Of a stretch of 60,206 nt of DNA, positions 1-7,935 are shown piece by piece. Below the pieces are notes generated by a model that did not search any database, was not told where the DNA came from, and saw only the letters and a list, made by a program, of their open reading frames with translations. This stretch comes from Syntrophus sp964555065. Its GTDB lineage: Bacteria > Desulfobacterota > Syntrophia > Syntrophales > Syntrophaceae. How positions within the stretch are numbered: the stretch's first letter is position 1; each line of letters begins with the position of its first letter. The translations under genes and the position numbers were made by a program. The DNA lies in NCBI GenBank assembly GCA_964555065.1, contig CAZKRB010000007.1, positions 1-60,206 of the forward strand. The letters are read 5' to 3'.

Positions 1-603
1 CCGGATTTCCTCCGCCGTCAGGCCGGCCCCGCGGGCGATTCTTTCGGCTTTCTCCCGGGAGGTCAGGTCATGGGGGTCATGGGTATCCGTATCCAGGACA
101 AGGGGGAAACGGTATTGCCTTGCCATCTGCCCCACATGACCATTGGTCAGGGAATGCCCTTTCCGGGTCGATATTTCCAGGCAGATGCCCTTCCGGGCGG
201 CCAGCTGCGCCTCCTGTTCACCGATCAATCCCGGATGGGCAAGAATATCGACCCCCGCTTCCAAGGCTGCCAGGTTGGTGCCCGGAGCAACAGGCTCGGC
301 GATGGTTTCCCCGTGAACCACGACAATTTTCGCTCCCAGTCCCCGCGCTTCCGCTACCAGTTCACCGATGTATTCCGGGGGTACGTGGGTGATTTCAATC
401 CCGGGGAGGATGGGCACCCCATGAGCCAGCATCAGCTTTCGGCACACCCTGACAATCCGGGGAATGATCCAATCCAGGTTCGAGTGGTCGCCATGGTCCG
501 TCAGGGCCATGGCGCGGTAACCGGCCACCCGGGCGCGCCTCACCAGCTCCGAGGGGATCAGTGCGCCATCGCTGAAAATGGTATGGGTATGAAGATCGAT
601 CAT
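1..603 (-). CDS. PHP-domain phosphoesterase (histidinol-phosphatase-like), partial
   Basis: Reading the minus strand from the ATG at 603 gives an open frame of 201 codons that runs off the window edge, so the C-terminus is missing. The protein opens with MIDLHTHTIFSDG, the HxH metal-binding signature of PHP phosphoesterases. It continues with a second motif around ALTDHGDHSN, then HGE and DILAHPG, and later LDTDTHDPHD, which together supply the His/Asp metal ligands of a trinuclear PHP site. Family members include histidinol phosphatases and nucleotide or polyphosphate phosphoesterases, and the substrate cannot be read from sequence. The gene is divergent from lptF. The start at the HTHT motif leaves no room for an N-terminal extension. 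Confidence 0.85.
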   Translation of the reverse strand, partial: MIDLHTHTIFSDGALIPSELVRRARVAGYRAMALTDHGDHSNLDWIIPRIVRVCRKLMLAHGVPILPGIEITHVPPEYIGELVAEARGLGAKIVVVHGETIAEPVAPGTNLAALEAGVDILAHPGLIGEQEAQLAARKGICLEISTRKGHSLTNGHVGQMARQYRFPLVLDTDTHDPHDLTSREKAERIARGAGLTAEEIR

Positions 604-666
604 AAAAACCTCACACGGTTCAAAGGGTTCGCCCTGACGGTTGTGTTTTCCGTTCCGGCGCGCCAT

Positions 667-695
667 TTTTTAACATTCTCGATCGCCGGGGTCAA
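667..695 (-). promoter_or_regulatory. Putative sigma-70 promoter of the PHP gene
   Basis: On the minus strand a -35-like TTGACC (695-690) and a -10-like TAAAAA (672-667) are separated by 17 nt. Transcription would begin near 660, about 55 nt upstream of the ATG at 603. The match is moderate, and it lies back to back with a candidate lptF promoter. Confidence 0.35.
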
Positions 696-717
696 CAAAG
701 ATCAAAAGTTTTTTAAA

Positions 718-746
718 TTGACAACTCCCTGATCTTTTTCTAAGGG
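718..746 (+). promoter_or_regulatory. Putative promoter of lptF-lptG
   Basis: A perfect -35 hexamer TTGACA (718-723) is followed after 17 nt by TAAGGG (741-746), which is a poor -10. It is the best candidate between the divergent PHP gene and lptF, but the -10 is weak. Confidence 0.3.
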
Positions 747-799
747 ACAGAATCGATCACGGATCGAATAACCCAAACGCACCGGCAAAGCAGGAATTC

Positions 800-1951
800 T
801 TGAAAATTATCAGCCGTTACCTATTCAAAGAAATCGCACAGCCCCTGGGCATCGTCCTTTTTGTCCTGACCTTTGTCCTGCTGATGGGCAGAATTCTGCA
901 ACTGATGGACCTGATGATCAATAAGGGCGTCGGCATGAGCGATATTGCCCGCTTGATTTTATTTCTTCTCCCTTCCTTCCTCGTTTTTACCATTCCCATT
1001 TCACTGCTCATTTCGATCCTGATCGCCCTGGGAAGACTGTCAGGCGATAATGAACTGACCGTTTTAAAAGCGTCGGGACTGAGCCTTCACCGGATCACCC
1101 CCCCGATTGCACTGATGGCGTTCCTTTCTTTTGCGCTGACCGCCCTGATCACCCTTTTTCTTGTACCTTACAGCAACACCGCAACCAAGAGCCTCCTTTT
1201 CAACGTGGCCAGGAATAAAGCCAGCATCGGCATCAAGGAAAAAGTCTTCAATGGGGACTTCAGCGGCATCATGCTCTACGCGGACAAAGTTCCCTATCAT
1301 GGCCGCTTCATGGAGGGCGTGCTGGTCTCCGACCAGCGAAGCGGCAAGGAACCGGGGACGATTCTTGCCAAGAAGGCATTCCTGGTCGCAGACCCGAAAT
1401 CCCTGGCGGTCACACTGCGCCTGGAAGAGGGCAGCACGTACTATGTGACGAGAGATATGAAAAATTTCCGGAAGATGGATTTTAAAACCTATGACGTCAA
1501 TCTCGACATTTCACCCTCGTTAAATGAAGCGAAGAAGATGCGGACCAAGGCCTTCAAGGAAATGACTCCCGAAGAACTGATCCATAAGCTCAAGAGCGGT
1601 GATCCGAACAGTAAAGCCTCGCGGGAAGCGGCCATGGAGTTCTATAATAAAATCTCCATCCCCCTGTCCTGCCTGGTCTTCGGCATCCTTGCCATTCCGC
1701 TGGGCGTCAGGCATCGCCACCGTTCCGCGAAGTCGAGAGGGTTCACGGTTGGGCTGATGACGGTACTGCTCTACTACCTGTTGCAGCTCGCTTGTGACGG
1801 CCTGGTCGAGGGAGGCAGCCTCCCCCCTCTTGTGGGGTCCTCCATTCCCAATCTCCTTTTTTCGCTGGTCGGTCTCTCCCTGTACTTCATGGCGGCAGCC
1901 GATAAACCCCTGAAGCGGATCCTTGCTTCTCCGGGAAAGGGGCGTTCATGA
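800..1951 (+). CDS. lptF: LPS export ABC transporter permease LptF
   Basis: A YjgP/YjgQ-family permease of 383 residues. With LptG it forms the inner-membrane part of the LptB2FG machine, which extracts lipopolysaccharide and passes it to LptC/LptA. The N-terminus KIISRYLFKEIAQPLG is typical. Three hydrophobic segments lie in roughly residues 10-125, then a periplasmic beta-jellyroll region to about 270, then three more hydrophobic segments, the family layout. The start is a TTG at 800 with AGGA a few bases upstream. The stop overlaps the lptG start (ATGA), so the two are translationally coupled. The partners lptC, lptA and lptB lie about 24 kb away in the kds/rpoN cluster of this window. Confidence 0.93.
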   Translation: MKIISRYLFKEIAQPLGIVLFVLTFVLLMGRILQLMDLMINKGVGMSDIARLILFLLPSFLVFTIPISLLISILIALGRLSGDNELTVLKASGLSLHRITPPIALMAFLSFALTALITLFLVPYSNTATKSLLFNVARNKASIGIKEKVFNGDFSGIMLYADKVPYHGRFMEGVLVSDQRSGKEPGTILAKKAFLVADPKSLAVTLRLEEGSTYYVTRDMKNFRKMDFKTYDVNLDISPSLNEAKKMRTKAFKEMTPEELIHKLKSGDPNSKASREAAMEFYNKISIPLSCLVFGILAIPLGVRHRHRSAKSRGFTVGLMTVLLYYLLQLACDGLVEGGSLPPLVGSSIPNLLFSLVGLSLYFMAAADKPLKRILASPGKGRS

Positions 1952-3027
1952 GCATCCTGGATCGATACCTGCTGAGGGAATTTCTCAAGTTTTTTCTTCT
2001 GGTGATGTTCTCCTTTCTCTCCCTTTTTCTGATCATTGAATTCTTCGAAAAACTGAGAATGCTGATCAGCAACAGCGCCACGCTGTTTCAGAGCATCACT
2101 TTTTTCGTCTTCCGCATCCCCATGATGCTCTCCCTGATCATACCGGCCGCCGTTCTTCTTGCCGCGCTGTTGACCTTCGGCTCCCTATCCCGGCACAGCG
2201 AGATTGTGGCCATGCGGGCCAATGGAATCAGCCTCTACCGTTCCGCGATTCCCATTCTGATCCTCTCGCTCCTGATTTCCGTCCTGACCTTTGTGTTCAG
2301 CGAATTGATCACCCCTTATACGAACGCCAAAGCGGAATACATCAAGACCGTGGAGATCCAGAAGCAGAAAGTTCAGGGAATCTTTCAGCAGGAGCAGATC
2401 TGGTATCGCGGTGAGAGAGGCATTTACAATTTCAAGCTATTTGACGCGAGGCGGAACACCCTCCAGGGGATTACCCTGAATTACCTGGATCACAAGATGC
2501 AGCTCCTCATGCGCATTGACGCGGAGCGGGGCGTCTGGGAAGGAGATCACTGGAAATTCTTCAATGTGCTGATTGTTCACTTTGATGCCACGGGATTTCC
2601 CGTTATGGAACGTTACGAAGAGAAGATCGTGGATCTCCCGGAAAGACCCGCTGAGTTCAGCGTTATTCAGAAGGATTCTGAACAGATGGGATACTTTGAA
2701 TTGAGAAAATACATCGGGAAAATTCGTTCCGATGGCTATGACGCCACCCGGTATCTGGTTGATCTGCACGGAAAGATCGCCTTTCCCCTGGTGTGCATCC
2801 TCCTGGCCATCATCGGAATATCCTTTTCCCTGAAGACGGAAAGGAGCGGCGGTCTGGCGGGGAGCCTCTTTGCCGGCTTGATCATCGGCTTCTCCTACTG
2901 GATTCTCTTCGCCTTCGCCATGTCACTGGGGCGATCAGGCAGTCTGCCCCCGCTTCTGGCGGCCTGGCTGGCGAACCTGATCTTCGGCCTGTCCGCACTC
3001 TATCTTTTTACCCGCGTCCGCACCTGA
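1948..3027 (+). CDS. lptG: LPS export ABC transporter permease LptG
   Basis: The second YjgP/YjgQ permease, 359 residues, starting MSILDRYLLREFLKFF. It has the same 3 TM - periplasmic domain - 3 TM plan as LptF and pairs with it in the LptB2FG exporter. The ATG lies inside the last codons of lptF (4-base overlap), a strong sign of one operon. The last hydrophobic block (about residues 275-355) ends close to the C-terminus, as expected, and the length is normal. Confidence 0.93.
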   Translation: MSILDRYLLREFLKFFLLVMFSFLSLFLIIEFFEKLRMLISNSATLFQSITFFVFRIPMMLSLIIPAAVLLAALLTFGSLSRHSEIVAMRANGISLYRSAIPILILSLLISVLTFVFSELITPYTNAKAEYIKTVEIQKQKVQGIFQQEQIWYRGERGIYNFKLFDARRNTLQGITLNYLDHKMQLLMRIDAERGVWEGDHWKFFNVLIVHFDATGFPVMERYEEKIVDLPERPAEFSVIQKDSEQMGYFELRKYIGKIRSDGYDATRYLVDLHGKIAFPLVCILLAIIGISFSLKTERSGGLAGSLFAGLIIGFSYWILFAFAMSLGRSGSLPPLLAAWLANLIFGLSALYLFTRVRT

Positions 3028-3216
3028 CCTCACGGCTTCCGCCGCCATACCCGACGCGCCTTGCGTCGGCGGTCGATCTCCTTCCTGCCGGCGGCGGAAA
3101 CATTCAGCATTCAGCTCGGATTCCCCGGTGGCGCTCTTCTCCGAGCCCAAAACCGTCCGCGCCCTGCGGAAGTTTCAATCTGCCGACCCGATCATGGCCC
3201 GCACTGCCGGATTCTA

Positions 3217-3253
3217 CCGGCGGCGGTGCGGAGGAGTCTCTCCAGCACCGCCG
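3217..3253. other. Strong GC-rich hairpin between convergent lptG and ahcY
   Basis: The gap 3028-3328 between two convergent genes carries a 9-bp perfect inverted repeat, CGGCGGTGC (3221-3229) and GCACCGCCG (3245-3253). A GGAG/CTCC pairing lies inside it. No T-tract follows on either strand, so it is not a classical intrinsic terminator, but it may act as a 3'-end stabiliser or factor-dependent stop. Nothing else was recognised in the gap. Confidence 0.45.
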
Positions 3254-3328
3254 GCTTGCGCTCATGGCCCGGCCTGACCGGGTACCGGGGGCTGCTTTGA
3301 ATCAAGGCGGTCCAAACGTGGCCGGCCC

Positions 3329-4753
3329 TCAGTAGCGGTAATATTCCGCCTTGTAGGGCCCCTCCACGGGCACACCGAGATAGGCGGCCTGTTGAGGAGT
3401 CAGGCGACTCAACTTCACCCCCAGACGTTCGAGGTGCAGCCTCGCCACCTCTTCATCAAGTTTCTTCGGCAGGGTGTAAACGCCCGGCTGGTGCTTCTTC
3501 GCCGCCAGCTCCATCTGGGCCAGGCACTGATTCGTAAAGCTGTTGCTCATGACGAAGCTGGGATGGCCGGTCGCACAGCCCAGATTGACGAGGCGGCCCT
3601 CAGCCAGGACGAGGATGGAGCGGCCCGACGACAGGGTCCATTTATCCACCTGGGGCTTGATGGTTTCCTTTTGGAAAGCCGGATTTCCTTCGAGGTAGTG
3701 CATGGCGATTTCGCTGTCGAAGTGACCGATGTTGCAGACAATCGCTTCATTTTTCATCCGCTCCATATGGCCCCCGGTAATCACGTCGCAACATCCCGTC
3801 GCCGTCACGAAGATGTCCCCTTCGCCGACCACCTCATCGAGCGTTGTCACCTCGTACCCTTCCATGGCCGCCTGCAGGGCGCAGATCGGATCGATTTCGG
3901 CAACAATGACCCGGGCGCCGAATCCCCTCATGGACTGGGCACACCCTTTGCCGACGTCGCCATAGCCGCAGACGACCACCACCTTGCCGGCGATCATGAT
4001 GTCCGTCGCCCGCTTGATCCCGTCGGCCAGCGATTCACGGCAGCCGTAGAGGTTGTCGAATTTCGACTTCGTGACGGAGTCATTCACATTGATGGCCGGG
4101 AAGAGAAGCTCCCCGGCGTTGGCCATCTGATAAAGGCGGTGCACTCCCGTGGTCGTTTCTTCCGACACCCCCCGAACACCTGCGGCAACCCTTTGCCAGC
4201 GGGTTCCATCCCGCTCGACGGAGCGCCTCAGCCGTTCCATGATGATCTCCATCTCCCTGTTGTCCTGCTTTTTCTCGAACAGAACGGGATCCTTTTCGCA
4301 CCGGACCCCCTGATGAATCAAGAGGGTGGCATCTCCGCCGTCATCGACGATCAGATCGGGACCGCTCCCGTCGGGCCAGGTCAAGGCCTGCTCGGTGCAC
4401 CACCAGTACTCCTCCAGGCTCTCCCCCTTCCAGGCAAAAACGGCAGCCGATCCGGATTTGGCAATGGCGGCGGCGGCATGGTCCTGGGTGGAAAAGATGT
4501 TGCACGAGGCCCAGCGGAGGTCCGCCCCCAGAATTTTCAGGGTCTCGATGAGCATGGCCGTCTGAATCGTCATGTGGAGACTCCCCGTCACTTTGAGTCC
4601 CGCCAGAGGCTTCTGCCGGCCGTACTTTTCCCGCACCGCCATCAGCCCCGGCATTTCATTCTCCGCCAGGGCCATCTCTTTTTCCCCCCATTCCGCCAGG
4701 GCAAGGTCCGCGACCCGGTGGGTCAGCGAACCGTCAATCTCCAGAAAATCCAT
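3329..4753 (-). CDS. ahcY: Adenosylhomocysteinase (SAH hydrolase)
   Basis: A 474-residue S-adenosyl-L-homocysteine hydrolase. It splits SAH, the inhibitory by-product of SAM-dependent methylation, into adenosine and homocysteine using tightly bound NAD. Visible signatures are the NAD-binding stretch VVVCGYGDVGKGCAQSM (about residues 260-276), the substrate region around NVNDSVTKSKFDN with its conserved Lys and Asp, and the C-terminal KAEYYRY that closes over NAD in the neighbouring subunit. An AAGGAG ribosome site precedes the ATG at 4753. It is separated from upstream metK by 36 nt, giving a SAM-synthesis/SAH-recycling operon. Confidence 0.96.
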   Translation of the reverse strand: MDFLEIDGSLTHRVADLALAEWGEKEMALAENEMPGLMAVREKYGRQKPLAGLKVTGSLHMTIQTAMLIETLKILGADLRWASCNIFSTQDHAAAAIAKSGSAAVFAWKGESLEEYWWCTEQALTWPDGSGPDLIVDDGGDATLLIHQGVRCEKDPVLFEKKQDNREMEIIMERLRRSVERDGTRWQRVAAGVRGVSEETTTGVHRLYQMANAGELLFPAINVNDSVTKSKFDNLYGCRESLADGIKRATDIMIAGKVVVVCGYGDVGKGCAQSMRGFGARVIVAEIDPICALQAAMEGYEVTTLDEVVGEGDIFVTATGCCDVITGGHMERMKNEAIVCNIGHFDSEIAMHYLEGNPAFQKETIKPQVDKWTLSSGRSILVLAEGRLVNLGCATGHPSFVMSNSFTNQCLAQMELAAKKHQPGVYTLPKKLDEEVARLHLERLGVKLSRLTPQQAAYLGVPVEGPYKAEYYRY

Positions 4754-4789
4754 GTCCTTCTCCTTTTCTCCGTCATCCCGGCTTTTCGT

Positions 4790-5968
4790 TTAGAGTTCGG
4801 CAGCCTTCCTCAGCGAATCCACCATGTCCGTTTTTTCCCAGCAATAGTCATCGAGGAAGAGCGTCTTCGGCAGCTTTCGGTAATTCTCCCCCTCCAGGAG
4901 GTTGAAGCGTTCAATCATACCCCGGGGAGACAGGTCGAAGTATTCCCTGACAATGGCTCCAATCCGGTTGTCGGAGACGATTCCCGTGCCGAAGGTATGC
5001 ACATAAATGGAGATCGGCCGGGCAATTCCGATCGCATAGGAAAGCTGGAGGGAGCACTTGCTGGCCAGCCCCGCCGCCACAATATTCTTGGCCACATAAC
5101 GCGCTCCCAGGGCCGCCGAGCAGTCGACCTTTTCCGGCGTCTTGTTGACCACGGACCCGCCCCCGATCTGGGCGCCGGGATATCCGCCATAAAGCTGGAC
5201 AACCAGTTTTCGGCCGGTGACGCCGGAATCGGCCGCACTGCAGGAATTGATAGCCTGCCACTCGCCGGTCGGATTAAAGAGAAAATCCGTCTCGTCATCC
5301 ACCCACTCTTTCAAGCAATTCATGGCCATCTGCTTGGCCAAGGGTTCGATGCTGCTCCGGAATCCATCGGGCACCTGGCGATAATCAATGGCATTGGACA
5401 TCAGCACCGTCGCTACCCGCACCGGACGCCCTTCATCGTTATAATCCACCGTAACCTGCCCTTTGCCGTCGGGAGCGAAGACGGGATTGTGGGCTTCCTC
5501 AAAAACCCGCATCATCTTCGTCGCCAGGACATAGGGGAGAGGCAGCAGTTCGGGAGTTTCATCGCAGGCAAAGCCGTAAATAATCCCCTGATCCCCCGCG
5601 CCGATTTCCTTGTACTTGCCCAGATCGGCCCGGGTGCCGATGTTGATGTCCGGCGACTGCGGAACGATCGTATTGAGGATCCCCATGGAGTTGCCGTTGA
5701 GGCCGAGTTCATAATCGCAGTACCCGAGCTTCAGAACGGTCTCCCGGACACATTTCTCAATATCCACGTAGATCCGGGTGGCGACTTCGCCACCGACGAT
5801 GCAAAGCCCCTTTCCCAGGAACACCTCGATGCCGCAATGGGGCATATTGTCGACGGTCAGCCCGATTTTTTTCTCTTCTTCAAGAATGGCCGCTATGATA
5901 TTGGCGGCAATGGAATCCGCGACAATGTCCGGATGCCCCACCTTGACGCTCTCTGACGTAATCTGCAT
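4790..5968 (-). CDS. metK: S-adenosylmethionine synthetase, divergent form
   Basis: A 392-residue methionine adenosyltransferase that makes SAM from ATP and methionine. Recognisable MetK elements are TSESVKVGHPD at the N-terminus, QSPDIN, GAGDQG (the methionine-loop motif), DSGVTGRKLVV with the Arg-Lys pair, KVDCSAALGARYVAKN, and WEKTD near the end. Two usually invariant parts differ. The Lys after GHPD is Ile (GHPDIVAD), and the loop normally reading GGGAFSGKD reads GGGSVVNKT, keeping only its Lys. Coupling to ahcY supports a genuine SAM-cycle role. AAAGGAGAAGG precedes the ATG. Confidence 0.9.
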   Translation of the reverse strand: MQITSESVKVGHPDIVADSIAANIIAAILEEEKKIGLTVDNMPHCGIEVFLGKGLCIVGGEVATRIYVDIEKCVRETVLKLGYCDYELGLNGNSMGILNTIVPQSPDINIGTRADLGKYKEIGAGDQGIIYGFACDETPELLPLPYVLATKMMRVFEEAHNPVFAPDGKGQVTVDYNDEGRPVRVATVLMSNAIDYRQVPDGFRSSIEPLAKQMAMNCLKEWVDDETDFLFNPTGEWQAINSCSAADSGVTGRKLVVQLYGGYPGAQIGGGSVVNKTPEKVDCSAALGARYVAKNIVAAGLASKCSLQLSYAIGIARPISIYVHTFGTGIVSDNRIGAIVREYFDLSPRGMIERFNLLEGENYRKLPKTLFLDDYCWEKTDMVDSLRKAAEL

Positions 5969-6180
5969 GGATCCTTCTCCTTTGGCTTCTCTTGTTTCAT
6001 CTGTTGAGTAAAATTGAACGACCGGCGTGAAAAATCATGCCCTCAATCACGGAGTAAACCCCATGGCTCTACGGGGTCAGCACTCCCCGGGATTGTTCCG
6101 ACTGACAGGAAGGTGAAAGGATCGTGAGGATGGTCAATGGCGAGGATCCGCAGCGGGAGAAACGCAACGGTCCCGCCCGA
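5969..6180 (-). promoter_or_regulatory. Structured 5' leader of metK-ahcY
   Basis: The 549-nt gap upstream of metK contains nested inverted repeats. GGAGT/ACTCC (6051-6055 with 6082-6086) encloses ACCCC/GGGGT (6058-6062 with 6073-6077), and a separate perfect 6-bp repeat GCGGGA/TCCCGC lies at 6153-6158 with 6171-6176. A folded leader ahead of a SAM-cycle operon suggests a ligand-sensing element. The sequence does not satisfy the SAM-I, SAM-II or SAH riboswitch consensus I know, so this is only a candidate. The stretch 6181-6340 shows nothing further. Confidence 0.3.
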
Positions 6181-6342
6181 AGGGGAAAACTGGCCGGTCC
6201 GGTCGCGAGACCCCTTTCAACTTTTTTCCAATGATCGGCTTCTCTCTGAGGGCCATGGTCGTCCCTTTACCGGATTCCTTTCACGAGATGCCAGGATCGA
6301 ATGAGGCATTCAGGCAGATCTTTTTCCGCCTCAGGCCCACGA

Positions 6343-6380
6343 TAAAACAGGGGCACTGCACGGCTGCACCTTGCCCCTGT
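6343..6380 (-). terminator. Intrinsic terminator of panC-panD
   Basis: A perfect 9-bp inverted repeat ACAGGGGCA (6347-6355) / TGCCCCTGT (6372-6380) lies about 140 nt downstream of panD on the minus strand. TGCA/TGCA pairing can extend it internally. On the minus strand it is followed by TTTTA, a short U-tract. Confidence 0.6.
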
Positions 6381-6517
6381 CTCATAATTTCATTAGAATA
6401 TCAGCACGGTTACCGCCTTTGAACGGTTCCAGCTTCAAAGACGAAAAACAAACAGTACTCTGCGGCCCTGAACGGGAGGATTCAAGTCCCGCCGGGTAAA
6501 TTTAAATCAGGGAAATG

Positions 6518-6868
6518 CTAATGCTTGATCCGGTTTTCTGAATCAACAAACACACAGACCGGTTCCCAGCCCTTTGCTTCATCGCCGTCCACGAACACAT
6601 AACTGGCAATGATGACCAGGTCCCCCTTGGCGACCTTCCTCGCGGCGGCCCCGTTCAGACAGATCACTCCGGAATCCCGCTTGCCTTTGATGACGTAGGT
6701 GGAAAACCGCTCTCCGTTGTTGACGTCGTAAATCGCCACTTTCTCGTAGGGATAAAGCCCTGCCGCCTCCATCAACGTTTCATCGATGGAGATACTTCCC
6801 TCGTAATGAAGATCTGCATCCGTTACGGTCGCTCTGTGAATTTTGGATTTAAGCATCACCCTCTGCAT
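6518..6868 (-). CDS. panD: Aspartate 1-decarboxylase
   Basis: A 116-residue pyruvoyl-dependent decarboxylase that converts aspartate to beta-alanine for pantothenate and CoA synthesis. The self-processing site YEGSIS is present: cleavage between Gly24 and Ser25 would turn Ser25 into the pyruvoyl group. Other family stretches are KIHRATVTDADL at the start and LNGAAARKVAKGDLVIIASY. Length and start are standard. It lies 55 nt downstream of panC, so the two beta-alanine-consuming and -producing steps share an operon. Confidence 0.96.
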   Translation of the reverse strand: MQRVMLKSKIHRATVTDADLHYEGSISIDETLMEAAGLYPYEKVAIYDVNNGERFSTYVIKGKRDSGVICLNGAAARKVAKGDLVIIASYVFVDGDEAKGWEPVCVFVDSENRIKH

Positions 6869-6923
6869 GAAGTCACCTTCCCCTCGGGGCAGGAGCGCGG
6901 CCCTGCCCGCTGTGATTTCTTTC

Positions 6924-7784
6924 TTATCTTATATTCAGCTCTTCGCCGAACACATGATTGTCTATCAGTCTCGTTGCACCGACAAAGACCGCAAGCGCCA
7001 GAACGGATTCTTTCTCCAGGCTGTCAACATCCCGCAGGGTTGTCGTGTCGCAGATTTTCACATAATCAATTCGGGTAAACGGTACGCTTTCGATATAGGT
7101 TTGGACCGCTTCCAGGATTCGCCTCGCATCCCGCTCGCCCTTCTCATATTGCGTCTGAGCCTGCCGCAGAGAACGGCTGAGGCAGAGGGCTGACTCCCGT
7201 TCTTCCGGGCTGAGATAAACATTGCGGGAGCTCATGGCCAGCCCGTCCTTTTCCCTGGTGGTCGGCAGGCCGACAATTTCCAGGTCCATGTTCAAATCGG
7301 CGACCATCCGTTTAATCGTTGCCAGCTGCTGAAAATCCTTTTTCCCGAAAAGAGCCAGATGAGGCTTGACCATATTGAATAACTTTGCACAAACCGTTGC
7401 TACGCCGCGGAAATGGCCCGGCCGCGACATGCCGCAGAGATTTTTCGTTACTTCTTCGACCGTTACGTAGGTCTGATAATGTTCGGGATACACCTCGGCA
7501 TTGGAGGGGAAAAAGATCACATCCACCCCGACGTCCCGTGCCAACTGGCTGTCCCGGTCGAAGTTCCGCGGATACTTTTCCAGATCTTCCGCAGGGCCAA
7601 ACTGGGTTGGATTGACGTAGATGCTGATCACCAGTTTGTCCCCTCTCTTCCGGCCTTCCCGCATCAGGTTGAGATGACCTTCATGGAAATAGCCCATCGT
7701 GGGAACAAAGGCGATTCGCTGTCCCGAATTCCGCAGCGACTCGGCATAACTCTGCATTTCGCGGACTGTATCGATTATTTTCAT
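6924..7784 (-). CDS. panC: Pantothenate synthetase
   Basis: A 286-residue pantoate-beta-alanine ligase that joins pantoate and beta-alanine using ATP. The start at 7784 (MKIIDTVREMQ) fits the family. The frame stays open upstream to 7859 but that stretch runs through a terminator hairpin. Family motifs are VPTMGYFHEGHLNLM (HIGH-type nucleotide binding), YVNPTQFG, FGKKDFQQL, and the KMSKS-like region DGLAMSSRNVYL. The SD-like GGGGA sits directly after the poly-U tract of that terminator, so panC transcripts must read through it or begin in a very tight space. Confidence 0.95.
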   Translation of the reverse strand: MKIIDTVREMQSYAESLRNSGQRIAFVPTMGYFHEGHLNLMREGRKRGDKLVISIYVNPTQFGPAEDLEKYPRNFDRDSQLARDVGVDVIFFPSNAEVYPEHYQTYVTVEEVTKNLCGMSRPGHFRGVATVCAKLFNMVKPHLALFGKKDFQQLATIKRMVADLNMDLEIVGLPTTREKDGLAMSSRNVYLSPEERESALCLSRSLRQAQTQYEKGERDARRILEAVQTYIESVPFTRIDYVKICDTTTLRDVDSLEKESVLALAVFVGATRLIDNHVFGEELNIR

Positions 7785-7802
7785 CGGTTGTCTATTCCCC
7801 AC

Positions 7803-7838
7803 AAAAAAAAAAGCCTCCCCGTACTGGACGGGGAGGCT
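7803..7838 (-). terminator. Near-perfect intrinsic terminator immediately upstream of panC
   Basis: The minus strand carries an 11-bp perfect stem (AGCCTCCCCGT 7812-7822 with ACGGGGAGGCT 7828-7838), a 5-nt loop and then ten U residues (7812-7803). It follows rsmA by about 100 nt and ends only about 18 nt before the panC ATG. It either terminates the tsaD-DUF2062-rsmA transcript or acts as an attenuator in the panC leader. Confidence 0.85.
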
Positions 7839-7935
7839 ATAATCCCTTGTAATAATCAAACAGCCTGCGCCTTCCGTCTCAGTCCTGTAGCGGATCCAAG
7901 CGGTTGAGGATTTCTATCAGACAGGCCTATGGCTG

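Noticed and set aside
3392..5956. A plus-strand open frame of 854 codons opposite ahcY and metK.
   Set aside because: It is antisense to two clearly recognised enzymes on the other strand, and its translation matches no fold. GC-rich codon bias in the real genes keeps the opposite frame open.
6051..6100. SAH riboswitch ahead of metK.
   Set aside because: The GGGGAGTGCTG part resembles the 5' side, but the 3' P1 strand and the pseudoknot partner are not present.
7785..7859. A longer panC starting at 7859.
   Set aside because: The extra 25 codons run through a terminator hairpin and have no family similarity; the ATG at 7784 matches known PanC starts.
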